Assembly: GCF_017948485.1 (NCBI RefSeq)
Contig: NZ_JAFFSX010000012.1
Location: forward strand, 186,001-250,000
Reading direction: 5' to 3'
Length of the DNA stretch: 64,000 nt
Source of the DNA: Streptomyces sp. GESEQ-35
GTDB lineage: Bacteria; Actinomycetota; Actinomycetes; Streptomycetales; Streptomycetaceae
The position numbers and the translations under genes are program-made. The notes under the pieces were generated by a model. That model saw only the letters and a program-made list of their open reading frames with translations. It was not told where the DNA came from and did not search any database. Of this stretch, positions 43,137 to 51,848 are shown one piece after another. Each line of letters opens with the position of its first letter. Positions within the stretch are counted from its first letter, which is position 1.

Positions 43137-43580
43137 TTAGCTCGTCTTCTTCGCCCCCACCATCATCGCGGAGAACCAGGCCGCCCCGGCGACGACGTGC
43201 ATGAGCGCGAGAGAGAGGCCTGTGGCGATGTCGTGCGCCGATAGGAGCGGAACGGGGATGGTGGCAACGCCCAGTATCAGTCCGACCCAGGCGAACGCGA
43301 CCTGGGCGCGTGGCGTCCGCCGAGCCAACAGCCAGACGAAGACTCCGCCGAGGACGATCGGGAGCGTCGTTGCGATGAGCACGGCCGCAGGCGTCACGGC
43401 CGTCGAGGTGCCCTGCGCGTCGACGAGCATGTCCGCGCCTGCCGCGGACGCGATCAGACGGATGACGACATTGACAACGGCAGCGACGGCGACCGCGATG
43501 AGACCGCGGATCCAGAGGGGAGGCGCGACGGCCGCGGAGGTTGAGGAAGCGACTGAGGTGGTCAGGCGGTCCTCCTTCAC
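43137..43580 (-). CDS. DUF6069-like small membrane protein
   Basis: The 147-aa protein has four predicted TM helices (about 22-45, 65-85, 95-112, 118-140) with short loops, as in the DUF6069 family. The start MKEDRLTTSVASSTSA gives a Ser-rich cytoplasmic N-terminus. It starts 8 bp after the NmrA-like gene and so forms an operon with it. The function is unknown, probably membrane-related stress or transport support for the NmrA/MarR module. Confidence 0.75.
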   Translation of the reverse strand: MKEDRLTTSVASSTSAAVAPPLWIRGLIAVAVAAVVNVVIRLIASAAGADMLVDAQGTSTAVTPAAVLIATTLPIVLGGVFVWLLARRTPRAQVAFAWVGLILGVATIPVPLLSAHDIATGLSLALMHVVAGAAWFSAMMVGAKKTS

Positions 43581-43588
43581 ATCCGGGG

Positions 43589-44473
43589 TTACGCGGTGGG
43601 GTCCCAGCCCGACGAGGCGAGCCAGGAGGGGAAGTCGAGCACGTCGGGCACGAGCGCGCGCGTCGCGGCGAAGTCGGCCTGGTAGGCGGGGGTCTCGGTG
43701 AACCAGCGGAACATCTCAGCGGTGTCCCCGAAGGAGGCGATGGCCTCGAGCGGCAGTGCCTCGTAGCGTGCGGGAAGGCCGGTGTGCGCGCCGATCGCCT
43801 GCGCGATCTGTTCGCCGGTCAGGCTGTCGCCGGCGATCTCCACGCTGGTGCCTTCGACGGCGGTTCCGCCAAGCAGGATCGCTGCCGCCGCTTTCCCGAT
43901 GTCGCCGACGGCGACCATTTGCAGCGGGATGTCGCCGGGCATCGCCATCCGCACGACAACCTGGCCCTCCTCGACGCTGGTCGGGAAGCCTGCGAGGTTG
44001 TCCATGAAGAAGACGGGGCGCAGGAAGGTGTGGTGGATGTCGAGCGATTCGATGTGCTCTTCGGCACGGCGCTTGCTCTCGAAATGCGGGACGCCGGATT
44101 CGCGCTCGGCGCCGCCGACGGAGCTGAACACCAGATGCGGCACCTGCGCACGAGCGGCGGCATCCGCGATCGCGATGCCGACGGCGGTCTCCTGCTCGGT
44201 GCCGCCAGGGATCGGTGTGGTCATCGCGAACGCGGCATCCACACCGTCGAAGAGGGTGTCGAGCGATGCGGCATCGCTCAGGTCGCCAACCCTCAGTTCG
44301 ACACCGCGGCCGGCGAGGCGCTGCGCGGCGGGCGCACCGAGATCACGCACGAGGGCACGCACCCGCACGCCCTGCCCCAGCAACGCGTCGACGACAGAGC
44401 CCCCCTGGTTGCCCGTCGCGCCGACGACGGCGATCAGCCGCGAGTCGGTGGAAGGTGTGACACTGGTGTTCAT
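43589..44473 (-). CDS. NmrA-like NAD(P)-binding protein
   Basis: The 294-aa protein is an atypical SDR of the NmrA/HSCARG kind: AVVGATGNQGGSVVDALL (GxxGxxG dinucleotide motif), HLVFSSVGGAERESGVPHF and a later TFLRPVFFMDNL. The catalytic Tyr/Lys of classical SDRs is not evident, so it may be a redox sensor or use NAD(P) without classical catalysis. Start ATG 44473 follows CCAAGGAGAAC. It is divergent from a MarR regulator with a perfect TAAGCCGGCTTA dyad between them, so it is probably MarR-controlled. Confidence 0.9.
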   Translation of the reverse strand: MNTSVTPSTDSRLIAVVGATGNQGGSVVDALLGQGVRVRALVRDLGAPAAQRLAGRGVELRVGDLSDAASLDTLFDGVDAAFAMTTPIPGGTEQETAVGIAIADAAARAQVPHLVFSSVGGAERESGVPHFESKRRAEEHIESLDIHHTFLRPVFFMDNLAGFPTSVEEGQVVVRMAMPGDIPLQMVAVGDIGKAAAAILLGGTAVEGTSVEIAGDSLTGEQIAQAIGAHTGLPARYEALPLEAIASFGDTAEMFRWFTETPAYQADFAATRALVPDVLDFPSWLASSGWDPTA

Positions 44474-44512
44474 GATGTTCTCCTTGGTCGAGGTGGACAA
44501 CATACGAAAACA

Positions 44513-44524
44513 TAAGCCGGCTTA
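44513..44524. promoter_or_regulatory. Candidate MarR operator between nmrA-like and marR genes
   Basis: TAAGCCGGCTTA is a perfect 12-bp palindrome in an AT-rich spot (ACATAAGCCGGCTTACTATT), centrally placed in the 72-bp divergent gap. It probably overlaps both promoters. Confidence 0.65.
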
Positions 44525-44545
44525 CTATTATTTCCGGGGAGGGTC

Positions 44546-45031
44546 GTGAACGCGAAACCGGCCGACTTCACCTCGGCGGTCCAGGGGGTGATCAACCCGC
44601 TGATCCCCACCCTGGCGCGGGCACATCGGGCCATGTCACAGGAGCTGCTGCGGGATACAGGGCTCAGCGCCGGCCAGGAGCTGATCGTCATGCGCCTGTT
44701 CGATTCACCCCCGCAGTCCCAGGCCGAACTCACGCGATGGCTGGGCGTGGAACCGCCCACGACGGCAAAGATGCTCGCGCGCATGGACAAGGCGGGCATC
44801 GTCGAGCGGGTCCCGTCAGAGACCGACCGGCGCGTGACCCTCGTCAGCCTGACCGCCGAGGGGCACGCCATCCACGAACGCGTCCAGAACATCTGGGGCG
44901 ACCTCGAACGCGTCACCGTCGCCGGGCTCACTCCCGCCGAGGTGCAGCAGCTGGAACGCCTGGTGCGCCACGTGCTCTCGAACCTCCAGAACAGCCAGGA
45001 GACGCCGGCGCCCTGCCAAGAGAGCGTTTGA
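44546..45031 (+). CDS. MarR-family transcriptional regulator
   Basis: The 161-aa winged-helix protein has the MarR layout: an N-terminal helix (LIPTLARAHRAMSQELLRDTGLSAGQELIVMRLF), the HTH (SQAELTRWLGVEPPTTAKMLARMDKAGIVERV) and wing PSETDRRVTLVSLTAEG, then a C-terminal dimer helix. GTG 44546 follows GGGGAGG. There is no OhrR-type reactive Cys, so it senses something other than peroxide, probably a small aromatic. Divergent from the NmrA operon, which it likely represses along with itself. Confidence 0.9.
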   Translation: MNAKPADFTSAVQGVINPLIPTLARAHRAMSQELLRDTGLSAGQELIVMRLFDSPPQSQAELTRWLGVEPPTTAKMLARMDKAGIVERVPSETDRRVTLVSLTAEGHAIHERVQNIWGDLERVTVAGLTPAEVQQLERLVRHVLSNLQNSQETPAPCQESV

Positions 45032-45055
45032 TGTAGGCGAATTGCCGTTTATTTC

Positions 45056-46108
45056 CTAGTAGGTTCCTCGCCAGGTGGGTGTGGTCTCGTCCGTTATGCG
45101 CTTGGCGAGGTTGTCGCCGTCGAACAGTGCCCCGATGTCAATCTCCCCGGCCTGCAGTGACGCGTTGTTCGGTGCGGCGATCCCAGAGTTCGTGATGTAG
45201 ATCTGGGTTCTGCTGATCGCGGCGTCGGTCGGTGAGTTGAGGCCGTTGGAGGCGTCCAGCACGATCCTCGTCCGCCCGTTCGGATAGACCACGGCGAGTT
45301 TGTTCTGGAAGTTCAGCGCGACGAACGCCACATCGGAACGGCCGGACAGGAGTTCGAAATCGTCGATGCCCGCCAGGTTGTCGGCGATGAGCTGGATGGG
45401 ACCCGGAGCGCCCGAGGCGGTGACGGGCACCCGGAGCAGCGTGCCCTGGTCGGTGTTGGAGAACCACACCGCACCGTTGTGGTATTCGACCCCGTTGGCT
45501 CCGATGCCGTTCCCGGACGGGGAGGGCGCGAGGGCGGGACCGACCAGCCATTCCGTCGCCGGGCCGCCCGAGGCCGGAATGGCCCAGATCGTGCCGGCCA
45601 CGCTGTCGGCGACATACAGCGTCCGGTTGCTCGAGTCGAGAGTCAGTCCGTTGAGGAACTGGCCAGCGGGCATTGCGGTGATGCGCTGCGCGGCGCCGTA
45701 CGGGGGCAGGCGCCACACGCCGGATCTGGACGGGTCAGGTGAGACCACGTTGTAAATGATGGTGCCATCTCGGCCGATGACGTTGCCTCCGATCGCATCA
45801 CCGACCGGCCCTGTCACCAGTATCGTCTGCTGCCCGGAGGGGCTGACCTGCACGAGTTCCGGCGGCTTGCCCACCAGGAAGCCGAGCATCGAGACGATCA
45901 GCGAGCCGTCCTGGGCGATGCTCACGCTCTCCGGCTCCTGCCCGGCCGCGGAGTCGAATGCGGCGACGGTCCGGACATCGGTGATGACCGGGCGAGGCCG
46001 GCCCGCCTCCGTGCTTGCCGCGGACGTGGGTGACGCGGACGCCGCGGCGATGGCGGCGACGGCCGACACAATCAGCGCCGCGACCGCCTTGATCCCCAGC
46101 TTGTTCAT
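45056..46108 (-). CDS. Secreted SMP-30/NHL-like beta-propeller protein
   Basis: The 350-aa protein has a Sec signal peptide (MNKLGIKAVAALIVSAVAAIAAASA, cleavage near 30-34). The mature domain has about six propeller blades, visible as repeated NGLTLDSSNRTLYVADSVAG, NGVEYHNGAVWFSNTDQGTLL and SPTDAAISRTQIYITNSG blocks. This is the SMP-30/gluconolactonase or NHL class. The start ATG 46108 follows GGAAGGACGAC. It sits 143 bp downstream of a second secreted propeller gene on the same strand; they may act together outside the cell. Confidence 0.85.
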   Translation of the reverse strand: MNKLGIKAVAALIVSAVAAIAAASASPTSAASTEAGRPRPVITDVRTVAAFDSAAGQEPESVSIAQDGSLIVSMLGFLVGKPPELVQVSPSGQQTILVTGPVGDAIGGNVIGRDGTIIYNVVSPDPSRSGVWRLPPYGAAQRITAMPAGQFLNGLTLDSSNRTLYVADSVAGTIWAIPASGGPATEWLVGPALAPSPSGNGIGANGVEYHNGAVWFSNTDQGTLLRVPVTASGAPGPIQLIADNLAGIDDFELLSGRSDVAFVALNFQNKLAVVYPNGRTRIVLDASNGLNSPTDAAISRTQIYITNSGIAAPNNASLQAGEIDIGALFDGDNLAKRITDETTPTWRGTY

Positions 46109-46251
46109 TGTCGTCCTTCCGGTAGACATGGTCGCCCTTGCTCTCACGCCCCAGATTCGTCATGGGGCCGCAGCCCGGGGGCATCGCCAGATCCCTCGCC
46201 TGACAGCGGCGCTGGCCGGTCCGCCGGCAGACCGGTCAGCGCTCTACGGTG

Positions 46252-47868
46252 CTATCGGGGCTCGAACGCGTACACCTTGTTGTTGTTGGTCAGCGGGCCG
46301 GTTCCCAGGCATCCGGTGCCGCAGTATCCGGAGCCCCAGTAGATGCTGCCGTCGACGATCGCGGCCCCGCCGGTCACCGAGCCGCCGCTGGCGAAGCTCC
46401 ACAAGATCGTCCCGGTCTTGGCGTCCAGGGCGTACATGTTGGTGCCGGTGGCGGCCAACGATCCGGCGTAGACGACGCCGTTGGCGGCGCTGACGAAGGA
46501 GGTATCGACGGCGCCGACCGGGTCCGGGGTCTGCCACAAGATCTTGCCGGTGGCCGGATCCAGGGCAGCCCAGGACCCGCCGGTCACGGTCTTCCCGGCG
46601 TGCGGCCCGGAGCCGCCCAGCGTGTAGGGGAGTTTGGCGGTGTTGCCCTCAGCAACGTAGATGCGCCGCCCGTCGGTCGCCGTGCCGTACACGATGCCGC
46701 CGTTGGCGACGTTACCGTCCGGGCCGACCCGGGTCTGCCAGACCACCTCGCCGGTGGCGGGGCGGACCGCCCAGTACACCGAGCTCTTCTGGCCGATGCC
46801 GAGCAACTGCTCCTTGCGGCCGGTGGCCGGGTTGGTGGTGGTGAACAGGTTCGGCCCGGCGCCGAAGTCGAAGTCCGGCCCGGACGGCTGGGGAAGCGTC
46901 CACAAGTCGGCCTCCAGTGTGTGGTCGGCCCAGGCCACCGTTCCGTCCCGCAGCCTCAACGCCAGGATCGAGTCCACGTAGTTGTCGGCGACGGACGGGG
47001 TGCACCCGGTCTGGTCCGGCGCGGTGCAGACCCCGTCGGGCACGCTGTAGTTGTTTCCGGTCCCGACGTACAGCAGCCCTCGCGCCGGGTCCACGACCGG
47101 GGAGGATGACCACACTGCGTTGCCGCTGTAGTAGCCGGGCAGGTTGGAGTCGCCGCCGCCGTTGTTCGACGGCACGGTGTAGGAGCTCCACAGCACCCTG
47201 CCGGTGGCCGCGTCCAGTGCCTTGACCGCCCCGCGGAACGTGCCGGGCCCGCCCGCCTCCTCCTTGGAGGAGATGCCCACGTACGCGACCCCGTGGTGGA
47301 CCACGGGGGCGCCGGTGATCACCGACGCCGGATCGGTGTCCACCTGCACCGACCACTTCCGCGCGCCGGTGAAGCGATCGACGGCGAACACGCGGGCGCC
47401 GGCCGTGGACGAGTTGAGGATCCAGCCGTCGCCCAGGATCAGGTCATTGCCGTTGACAGCCGGGCTGGTACGAGACAGGTCGTCCGCCACGCCGGTGTAG
47501 CTCGAGACAGCGCGCGACCAGAGCACACGGCCGCTCCGGGCATCAATCGCCGACAGCTTGCCGCCGTAGTCGGGAACGTAGACCGTGCCGTCGTACACGG
47601 TCGGGGTGGCAGACACGGCACCGCCCACAGTCGCCGTCCAGCGCGGCGCCAGCCGACCCACATTGGCCGGGGAGATCTTGTGCTCGGCGGCCTGGAAATG
47701 GGTGTCGTCGAGGTTCTGCCCCGCCATCGACCACTGCGCCGTGACCAGTTCCTGTCCGGTTGACGCCCCCGCCGTGCTCCCCCCGGGCATGAGCACCGCC
47801 GCCGTGGCGGCTATCGCCGCGGTGAGCCGGCCACGGCCTGCCCACCGCATTCTTCTTCGCGTCGTCAT
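46252..47868 (-). CDS. Secreted PQQ-type quinoprotein beta-propeller (PVA dehydrogenase-like)
   Basis: The 538-aa protein has a signal peptide (about 1-36, RRRMRWAGRGRLTAAIAATAAVLM). An eight-bladed PQQ-like propeller follows with repeated GRVLWS, GEVVWQT and GKILWQTP W-motifs. It has no cytochrome c domain and no obvious CxxCH. Similar actinobacterial proteins are annotated polyvinyl alcohol dehydrogenases, but PQQ binding and substrate are not proven by sequence. ATG 47868 is within a longer frame and chosen because the signal peptide follows directly. Downstream partner: the SMP-30-like protein. Confidence 0.85.
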   Translation of the reverse strand: MTTRRRMRWAGRGRLTAAIAATAAVLMPGGSTAGASTGQELVTAQWSMAGQNLDDTHFQAAEHKISPANVGRLAPRWTATVGGAVSATPTVYDGTVYVPDYGGKLSAIDARSGRVLWSRAVSSYTGVADDLSRTSPAVNGNDLILGDGWILNSSTAGARVFAVDRFTGARKWSVQVDTDPASVITGAPVVHHGVAYVGISSKEEAGGPGTFRGAVKALDAATGRVLWSSYTVPSNNGGGDSNLPGYYSGNAVWSSSPVVDPARGLLYVGTGNNYSVPDGVCTAPDQTGCTPSVADNYVDSILALRLRDGTVAWADHTLEADLWTLPQPSGPDFDFGAGPNLFTTTNPATGRKEQLLGIGQKSSVYWAVRPATGEVVWQTRVGPDGNVANGGIVYGTATDGRRIYVAEGNTAKLPYTLGGSGPHAGKTVTGGSWAALDPATGKILWQTPDPVGAVDTSFVSAANGVVYAGSLAATGTNMYALDAKTGTILWSFASGGSVTGGAAIVDGSIYWGSGYCGTGCLGTGPLTNNNKVYAFEPR

Positions 47869-48299
47869 CTGGTCTGTCTCCTCAGCCTGGTGTCCCGCCG
47901 GTCCGCCCACTGGGTTCGTCCCGTTGCACGGTCCCGAGTAGCGTCCCGATCGGCCCGGTGAAACGTCGTCACCAGATCCCGGTGATCTGGTCCGAAATGG
48001 ACCATGGGTGGACGCGGGTTTTCGCTCAGTGGCGTGGCGTCGCCAGGCGTCGGAGTGCCCTGGGCTATGCCGCAGGTTTTGGAACATTGCCCGGTAGCTG
48101 AGGTGTTGCAGGCTACGGATATGGTCGCGGACCGCACGTCGGGTGCCGCCGCGGTTGTCGTGGTGGTCGGGGCGAGGTCCACGAAGTTGGCATGCTCGGC
48201 GGAGAGCAGTTGGCAGATGACGACGAGACCGGACCGACCGAGCGCGGGAAGTAGGCCTAGAAGACCGATGACGATCTTGGGCGAGGGCGTTCGGCCGTG
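47869..48299. other. Gene-free upstream region of the quinoprotein gene
   Basis: These 431 bp contain only spurious overlapping frames. The first 100 bp should hold the quinoprotein promoter; AGACAGACCAGATG-type spacing gives no clear Shine-Dalgarno for the ATG. Nothing further is recognisable before the IS30 remnant. Confidence 0.4.
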
Positions 48300-48418
48300 A
48301 GGCCGGACGGCTTGCCGATCTGCCTTGAGATGACGCTGATCGACTCCCCGGACCTCCACCGCCGCCACAGGTCGGCCTTCATCTCGTCCGACATCCCCGG
48401 CCGACCCAGTCTCGCCAC
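48300..48418 (-). mobile_element. IS30-family transposase remnant (N-terminal fragment)
   Basis: The minus frame from GTG 48418 reads VARLGRPGMSDEMKADLWRR and WRSGESISVISRQIGKPSG, the HTH start of Streptomyces IS30 transposases. It loses similarity after about 37 codons. No DDE core, end repeats or target duplication remain. Confidence 0.65.
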
Positions 48419-48460
48419 GTATACCGTCCTCAACCAGCACTGTTGCTCTGACCGGTTGAA

Positions 48461-48567
48461 TCTAAGACGGCTTTCTTCGTGAAGGAGACCCGGTGACGGT
48501 GCACCCGTTCATCGAGGCGGAGAAGCGAGACGGTCACAACGTCAACGCGCACGCACTCGCAGCCTGA
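48461..48567 (+). mobile_element. IS3-family remnant (OrfA end and OrfB start)
   Basis: SKTAFFVKETR-stop resembles the OrfA C-terminus. Its TGA overlaps a GTG (48493) that starts VTVHPFIEAEKRDGHNV, the usual OrfB N-terminus of Streptomyces IS3 elements. The OrfB frame ends in a stop after 24 codons at 48567. Only the orfA/orfB junction survives. Confidence 0.65.
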
Positions 48568-48823
48568 CCGCCACACTGACGGTGTCCGCCAAAGCGGAAC
48601 AAGATCAGAACCTCACCCGGCAGACGCGGACACAGCGACACCACGACCACCTCACGGTCGCGCCCCACGCCGCTCCAGCCATCATCCCGCCACCGCAAGG
48701 TCCTTTGGCGAGGTGTCCTGTCCCGGTAGCCACCCCTGCATCGTTTACAGCTACCCGATACGTCCGTAAACCCACTGAGTCCATAGGGAATTGCCTGATA
48801 ACTGGTGACAACTGATCAGCTCC

Positions 48824-49150
48824 TCCGGGCCGGGCCTTCGAACTGCCCCGCTTCCCGCCCCTGCAAGGCAACCGCTACCTCTACGCCCCGGACCGCCAGG
48901 TCGAGCGACCCAAGAACGCGATCAGCAACTGGGCCGCCAGGAACAAACCAGGCGACCCCAAATCCCTGCTCTGGACATACGGCGCCTGCGTGCGACCTGG
49001 ATCGTGTCCCTGCTGCGCGACCACGTCCCCACAGACCTGATCGCCAGGGCAGCAGGCTTGAAATCCGCAGCGGCCCTCGCCCCGTACCTGGCGTGGGTAC
49101 CGGAGATCTCCAAGGACGCTGCCGTCCGCCTGCTGCGGGGGTGGGCATGA
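48824..49150 (+). pseudogene. Tyrosine-recombinase-like integrase C-terminal remnant
   Basis: One frame reads FELPRFPPLQGNRYLYAPDR and WAARNKPGDPKSLLWTYGA; after a one-base shift near 48983 the next frame gives RLRATWIVSLLRDHVPTDLI and ARAAGLKSAAALAPYLAWV, ending at 49150. RATW followed by a helical segment and AAGL resembles the C-terminal box of integrases of actinobacterial elements. It points toward tRNA-Ala, whose 3' end is 371 bp away. Confidence 0.5.
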
Positions 49151-49448
49151 CGCACAAGCGTGAAGAGCGCAGGCCATCGAGTCCTTCCTCCGTACACGGC
49201 ACCTCTGGAAGCCCGAGCGCTACACGATCGGCACCATCCCCGAGACACCTGACCCGTACAGGGCGACGACCCGACCGAACGAAAGCGACGTCACCACACC
49301 ACCGCGCCGTGGGACCACCAGCACTCCGGTCCCGCGGCCGCTTCGGCATGCCCGCGTACCCATCGCACGCTCCACTCGACGCATCCACGGCACCGCCCGG
49401 GGCTCCCCGAAGCGGCATCCGTGCCGAACCAAGCCTCAAAACCAAGAA

Positions 49449-49479
49449 ATCCCGCCCAACTCTGTGAGCTGGACGGGAT
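49449..49479. terminator. Intrinsic terminator downstream of tRNA-Ala
   Basis: ATCCCGTCCAGCTC and GAGTTGGGCGGGAT (minus strand) form a 14-bp stem with two G-U pairs and a 3-nt loop, followed by TTTCTTGGTTTTG on the minus strand. It lies 41 bp beyond the tRNA 3' end. Confidence 0.8.
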
Positions 49480-49520
49480 CTCGTGATCCGTTGACGAGCT
49501 GACTCGTGAACGGCTTGCGG

Positions 49521-49594
49521 TGGACCTGTGGGGATTTGAACCCCAGACCCCCTCGATGCGAACGAGGTGCGCTACCGGACTGCGCCACAGGCCC
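49521..49594 (-). tRNA. tRNA-Ala(CGC)
   Basis: The 74-nt minus-strand sequence folds as a cloverleaf. The acceptor stem GGGCCTG pairs with CAGGTCC, the D stem is GCGC/GCGC, the anticodon stem CCTCG/CGAGG surrounds loop TTCGCAT with anticodon CGC, and the T arm TGGGG-TTCAAAT-CCCCA carries the TTC consensus. It would read GCG Ala codons. CCA is not encoded (ends in the discriminator A). tRNA 3' ends are common integration sites, and mobile-element debris lies immediately downstream. Confidence 0.95.
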
Positions 49595-49721
49595 TTGCAA
49601 CGAGTGAAACCTTAGCACCCCGATCCGGCTGCTTGGAAATCCGTTCCCTCGCCGACCGAGAGGACACCACAGGTGGGGCGGGTAGGAGGGGCCGCGCGGG
49701 TGCGTGCCGGCGACGCGTCGC

Positions 49722-51008
49722 CTACTCGTTCGCCGCCCGCGGCCGCTCCCCGTCCTCGTACTGGTCGAACAACGGCGTGCGCCCCCGCTCCCGCGCCCGC
49801 CGGGCGGAGGCAGCCCGGCGGGCGTCACTGCGCCCGCCCTCTTCCCCCTTCTCGTCCGCACGGTCGCCCGCGTCCCCCTGATCGGCGCCCTCGCGTACGG
49901 CACCGGAGCCTGCGCCCGATCCGCGCTGCTGCGCGCCGGCTCCCGCCTCGCCGTCCCGGGCGACCGAACTGGAGCGCGCCGAGCTCCACGCATCCGGCGC
50001 CCCGAGATCCACGTCGGAGGTGGCCCGCGGAGCGACCGGTGCCGTCACATACGTCGGCAGCGGCACCGGCACCGGCTCCCAGCTGTCGCCCTGCCCCGGC
50101 CGCCGCTGCCGCTCACGCTGCTGGTCGACCCACTCGGCGTGATCGGTCTGCTCGACGAGGGCGCGCCGGTCGGCGGCGAGCGCCGAGAGCCCGGCGTCCT
50201 GCTCCGCCTTGGTGCCTTCGTCGCGCTCGTCGGTCCCCGCCCCCGCACCGGCTTCGGCGGACGTGCGCCGACGCGGCTGGCGGGTGCGCTCCCGCAGCCG
50301 CTGTGCCGCGACCTCGGCCCGGCGCCGGTCCATCTGGTAGGCGAAGCGACGGCGCTCCTGGGAGCGCAGGTACACGATGTACGCGCTGAGCAGTATGGCG
50401 GGCACGCCGGGCGCCCAGAGGAACGCCAGCCCTCCGACCGCGGCGACGATCGCGCCGAGCGTGAAGGCGATGAAGAGCACCACCGTTGTACGTCGACGGC
50501 GCGCCAGGACCTTCGTGCGCCGGGCACGCGCTGCGGCCTCCTCCGCGGCGGGGGTGCGCCGGGCGGGCGGTACCCGCTTGCGCGCCGACGCGGCGGCGGA
50601 TTCAGGTGCGTGCGGGGCTTTTGACGCGGGTGCGGGTGCGGATTTGGCCGCAGGCGCGGGTGCCTGTTCACGCGCCGGTTCCGAGCGCTTCTGCTCCGGC
50701 TGCTGAACCGCCGCGCGCGCCTGCGGGCGCGCCGGAGGCATGGCGAAGGCCCGGACGTCCACCGAATCGGTGACCGCGCCCGAGTCGTCGGCGGCGCTGG
50801 GCTCCCCCTCGTCGGTGGAGCGCGCCCGCAGGTCCTTGGCGTATCGGCGCTCCATCCCCGCCCGTCCGGACAGCAACCGGATGGCCGTGCTGAAGCGTTC
50901 CGTCGGACGGGCCTCGTTCAGCTCGTCCTGCCTACGGAGCCACATCGGCACCAAGTAGGCGGCCCAGGCCCCGACAATGACTGCGTAGATGAGGCCGCTG
51001 CTGCTCAC
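49722..51008 (-). CDS. sepX: SepX-like divisome membrane protein
   Basis: The 428-aa protein has an N-terminal TM helix (SSGLIYAVIVGAWAAYLVPMW). A long Ala/Pro/Glu-rich cytoplasmic linker (about 60-160) follows, then two closely spaced TM helices (TTVVLFIAFTLGAIVAAVGGLAFL and VPAILLSAYIVYL, about 168-208), and a charged C-terminal region. This three-TM layout matches SepX, which supports Z-ring assembly and hyphal compartmentalisation in Streptomyces, as far as I recall it. The assignment is by architecture and position beside tRNA-Ala and the moeA-galU block, not alignment. GTG 51008. Confidence 0.6.
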   Translation of the reverse strand: MSSSGLIYAVIVGAWAAYLVPMWLRRQDELNEARPTERFSTAIRLLSGRAGMERRYAKDLRARSTDEGEPSAADDSGAVTDSVDVRAFAMPPARPQARAAVQQPEQKRSEPAREQAPAPAAKSAPAPASKAPHAPESAAASARKRVPPARRTPAAEEAAARARRTKVLARRRRTTVVLFIAFTLGAIVAAVGGLAFLWAPGVPAILLSAYIVYLRSQERRRFAYQMDRRRAEVAAQRLRERTRQPRRRTSAEAGAGAGTDERDEGTKAEQDAGLSALAADRRALVEQTDHAEWVDQQRERQRRPGQGDSWEPVPVPLPTYVTAPVAPRATSDVDLGAPDAWSSARSSSVARDGEAGAGAQQRGSGAGSGAVREGADQGDAGDRADEKGEEGGRSDARRAASARRARERGRTPLFDQYEDGERPRAANE

Positions 51009-51192
51009 GCCTCACACGGTAGAGGGGTTTGCGTGAGGCCATCTGCCAATTGAGTCGGTGTGTCGCACGATCTGGCTGATATTTCGAACTTTTTTTGTGA
51101 CGGATGCGATCAGCAGGCCGCCTACGGCGCGAATTTAATGCCCTGAGCCGGTCACCAGGCGATCAATTTCGAACACTTATTCAATTTTCGGG

Positions 51193-51828
51193 CTACGCGG
51201 GATTCCCCTGGGTGTTCTGCGGGTTCGTACGCGGCGCTTTCTGCGAGCGCGCCCTGCGCCAGCGGCCCAGCAGTCCTTCGGGGACCTCTTCCGCGGTGAG
51301 TGCGAAGACGAGGTGGTCGCGCCAGGCTCCGTCGATGTGCAGATAACGCGGACGCAGCCCCTCCGCACGGAATCCGAGTTTCTCCACGACCCGACGGCTG
51401 GGCCCGTTCTCGGGGCGAATGCAGACCTCGATCCGGTGCAGACCAACGGTCCGGAAACAGTGGTCCACGACAAGTGCCACGGCCGTCGGCATCACCCCGC
51501 GGCCAGCCACCGACTCGTCCACCCAGTAGCCGATGTGCCCCGAGCACATCGAACCCCAGGTGATCCCGGCGACCGTCAACTGCCCGACCAGGCGCCCCTG
51601 GTACTCGATGACGAACGGCAGCATCCGGCCCGCGTTCGCCTCGGACCGCAGATGGCGCACCATCTGGCGGTAGGTCGGCCGGTGCGCGATGGGCCCGCTC
51701 GGCGTCGGCGGCGGAATCGTCGCTTCCCAGGGCCGCAGCCAGTCGCGGTTGCGCCGGTTGACCTCACGCCAGGCCCGCTGGTCGCGCAGCTTTATCGGCC
51801 GGAGGACGACATCGCCGTCCACCAGCAC
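51193..51828 (-). CDS. RimJ/RimL-type GNAT acetyltransferase
   Basis: The 211-aa protein has GNAT motifs: DVVLRPIKLRDQRAW, the central VGQLTVAGITWGSMCSGHIGYWVDESVAGRGVMPTAVALVVDHCF (motif A), and HRIEVCIRPENGPSRRVVEKLGFRAEGLRPRYLHIDG (motif B). These are typical of Rim-like ribosomal protein or small-molecule acetyltransferases. GTG 51828 begins VLVDGDVVLRP. It follows the mog gene by 20 bp and is probably the last gene of the galU-moeA-moaC-mog-GNAT run. Confidence 0.9.
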   Translation of the reverse strand: MLVDGDVVLRPIKLRDQRAWREVNRRNRDWLRPWEATIPPPTPSGPIAHRPTYRQMVRHLRSEANAGRMLPFVIEYQGRLVGQLTVAGITWGSMCSGHIGYWVDESVAGRGVMPTAVALVVDHCFRTVGLHRIEVCIRPENGPSRRVVEKLGFRAEGLRPRYLHIDGAWRDHLVFALTAEEVPEGLLGRWRRARSQKAPRTNPQNTQGNPA

Positions 51829-51848
51829 GGCCGGCCAGGATGGGCTGT

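Noticed and set aside
48568..48823. Possible small gene between IS3 and integrase remnants
   Set aside because: Frames there lack Streptomyces codon bias and any recognisable motif, so no gene is claimed.
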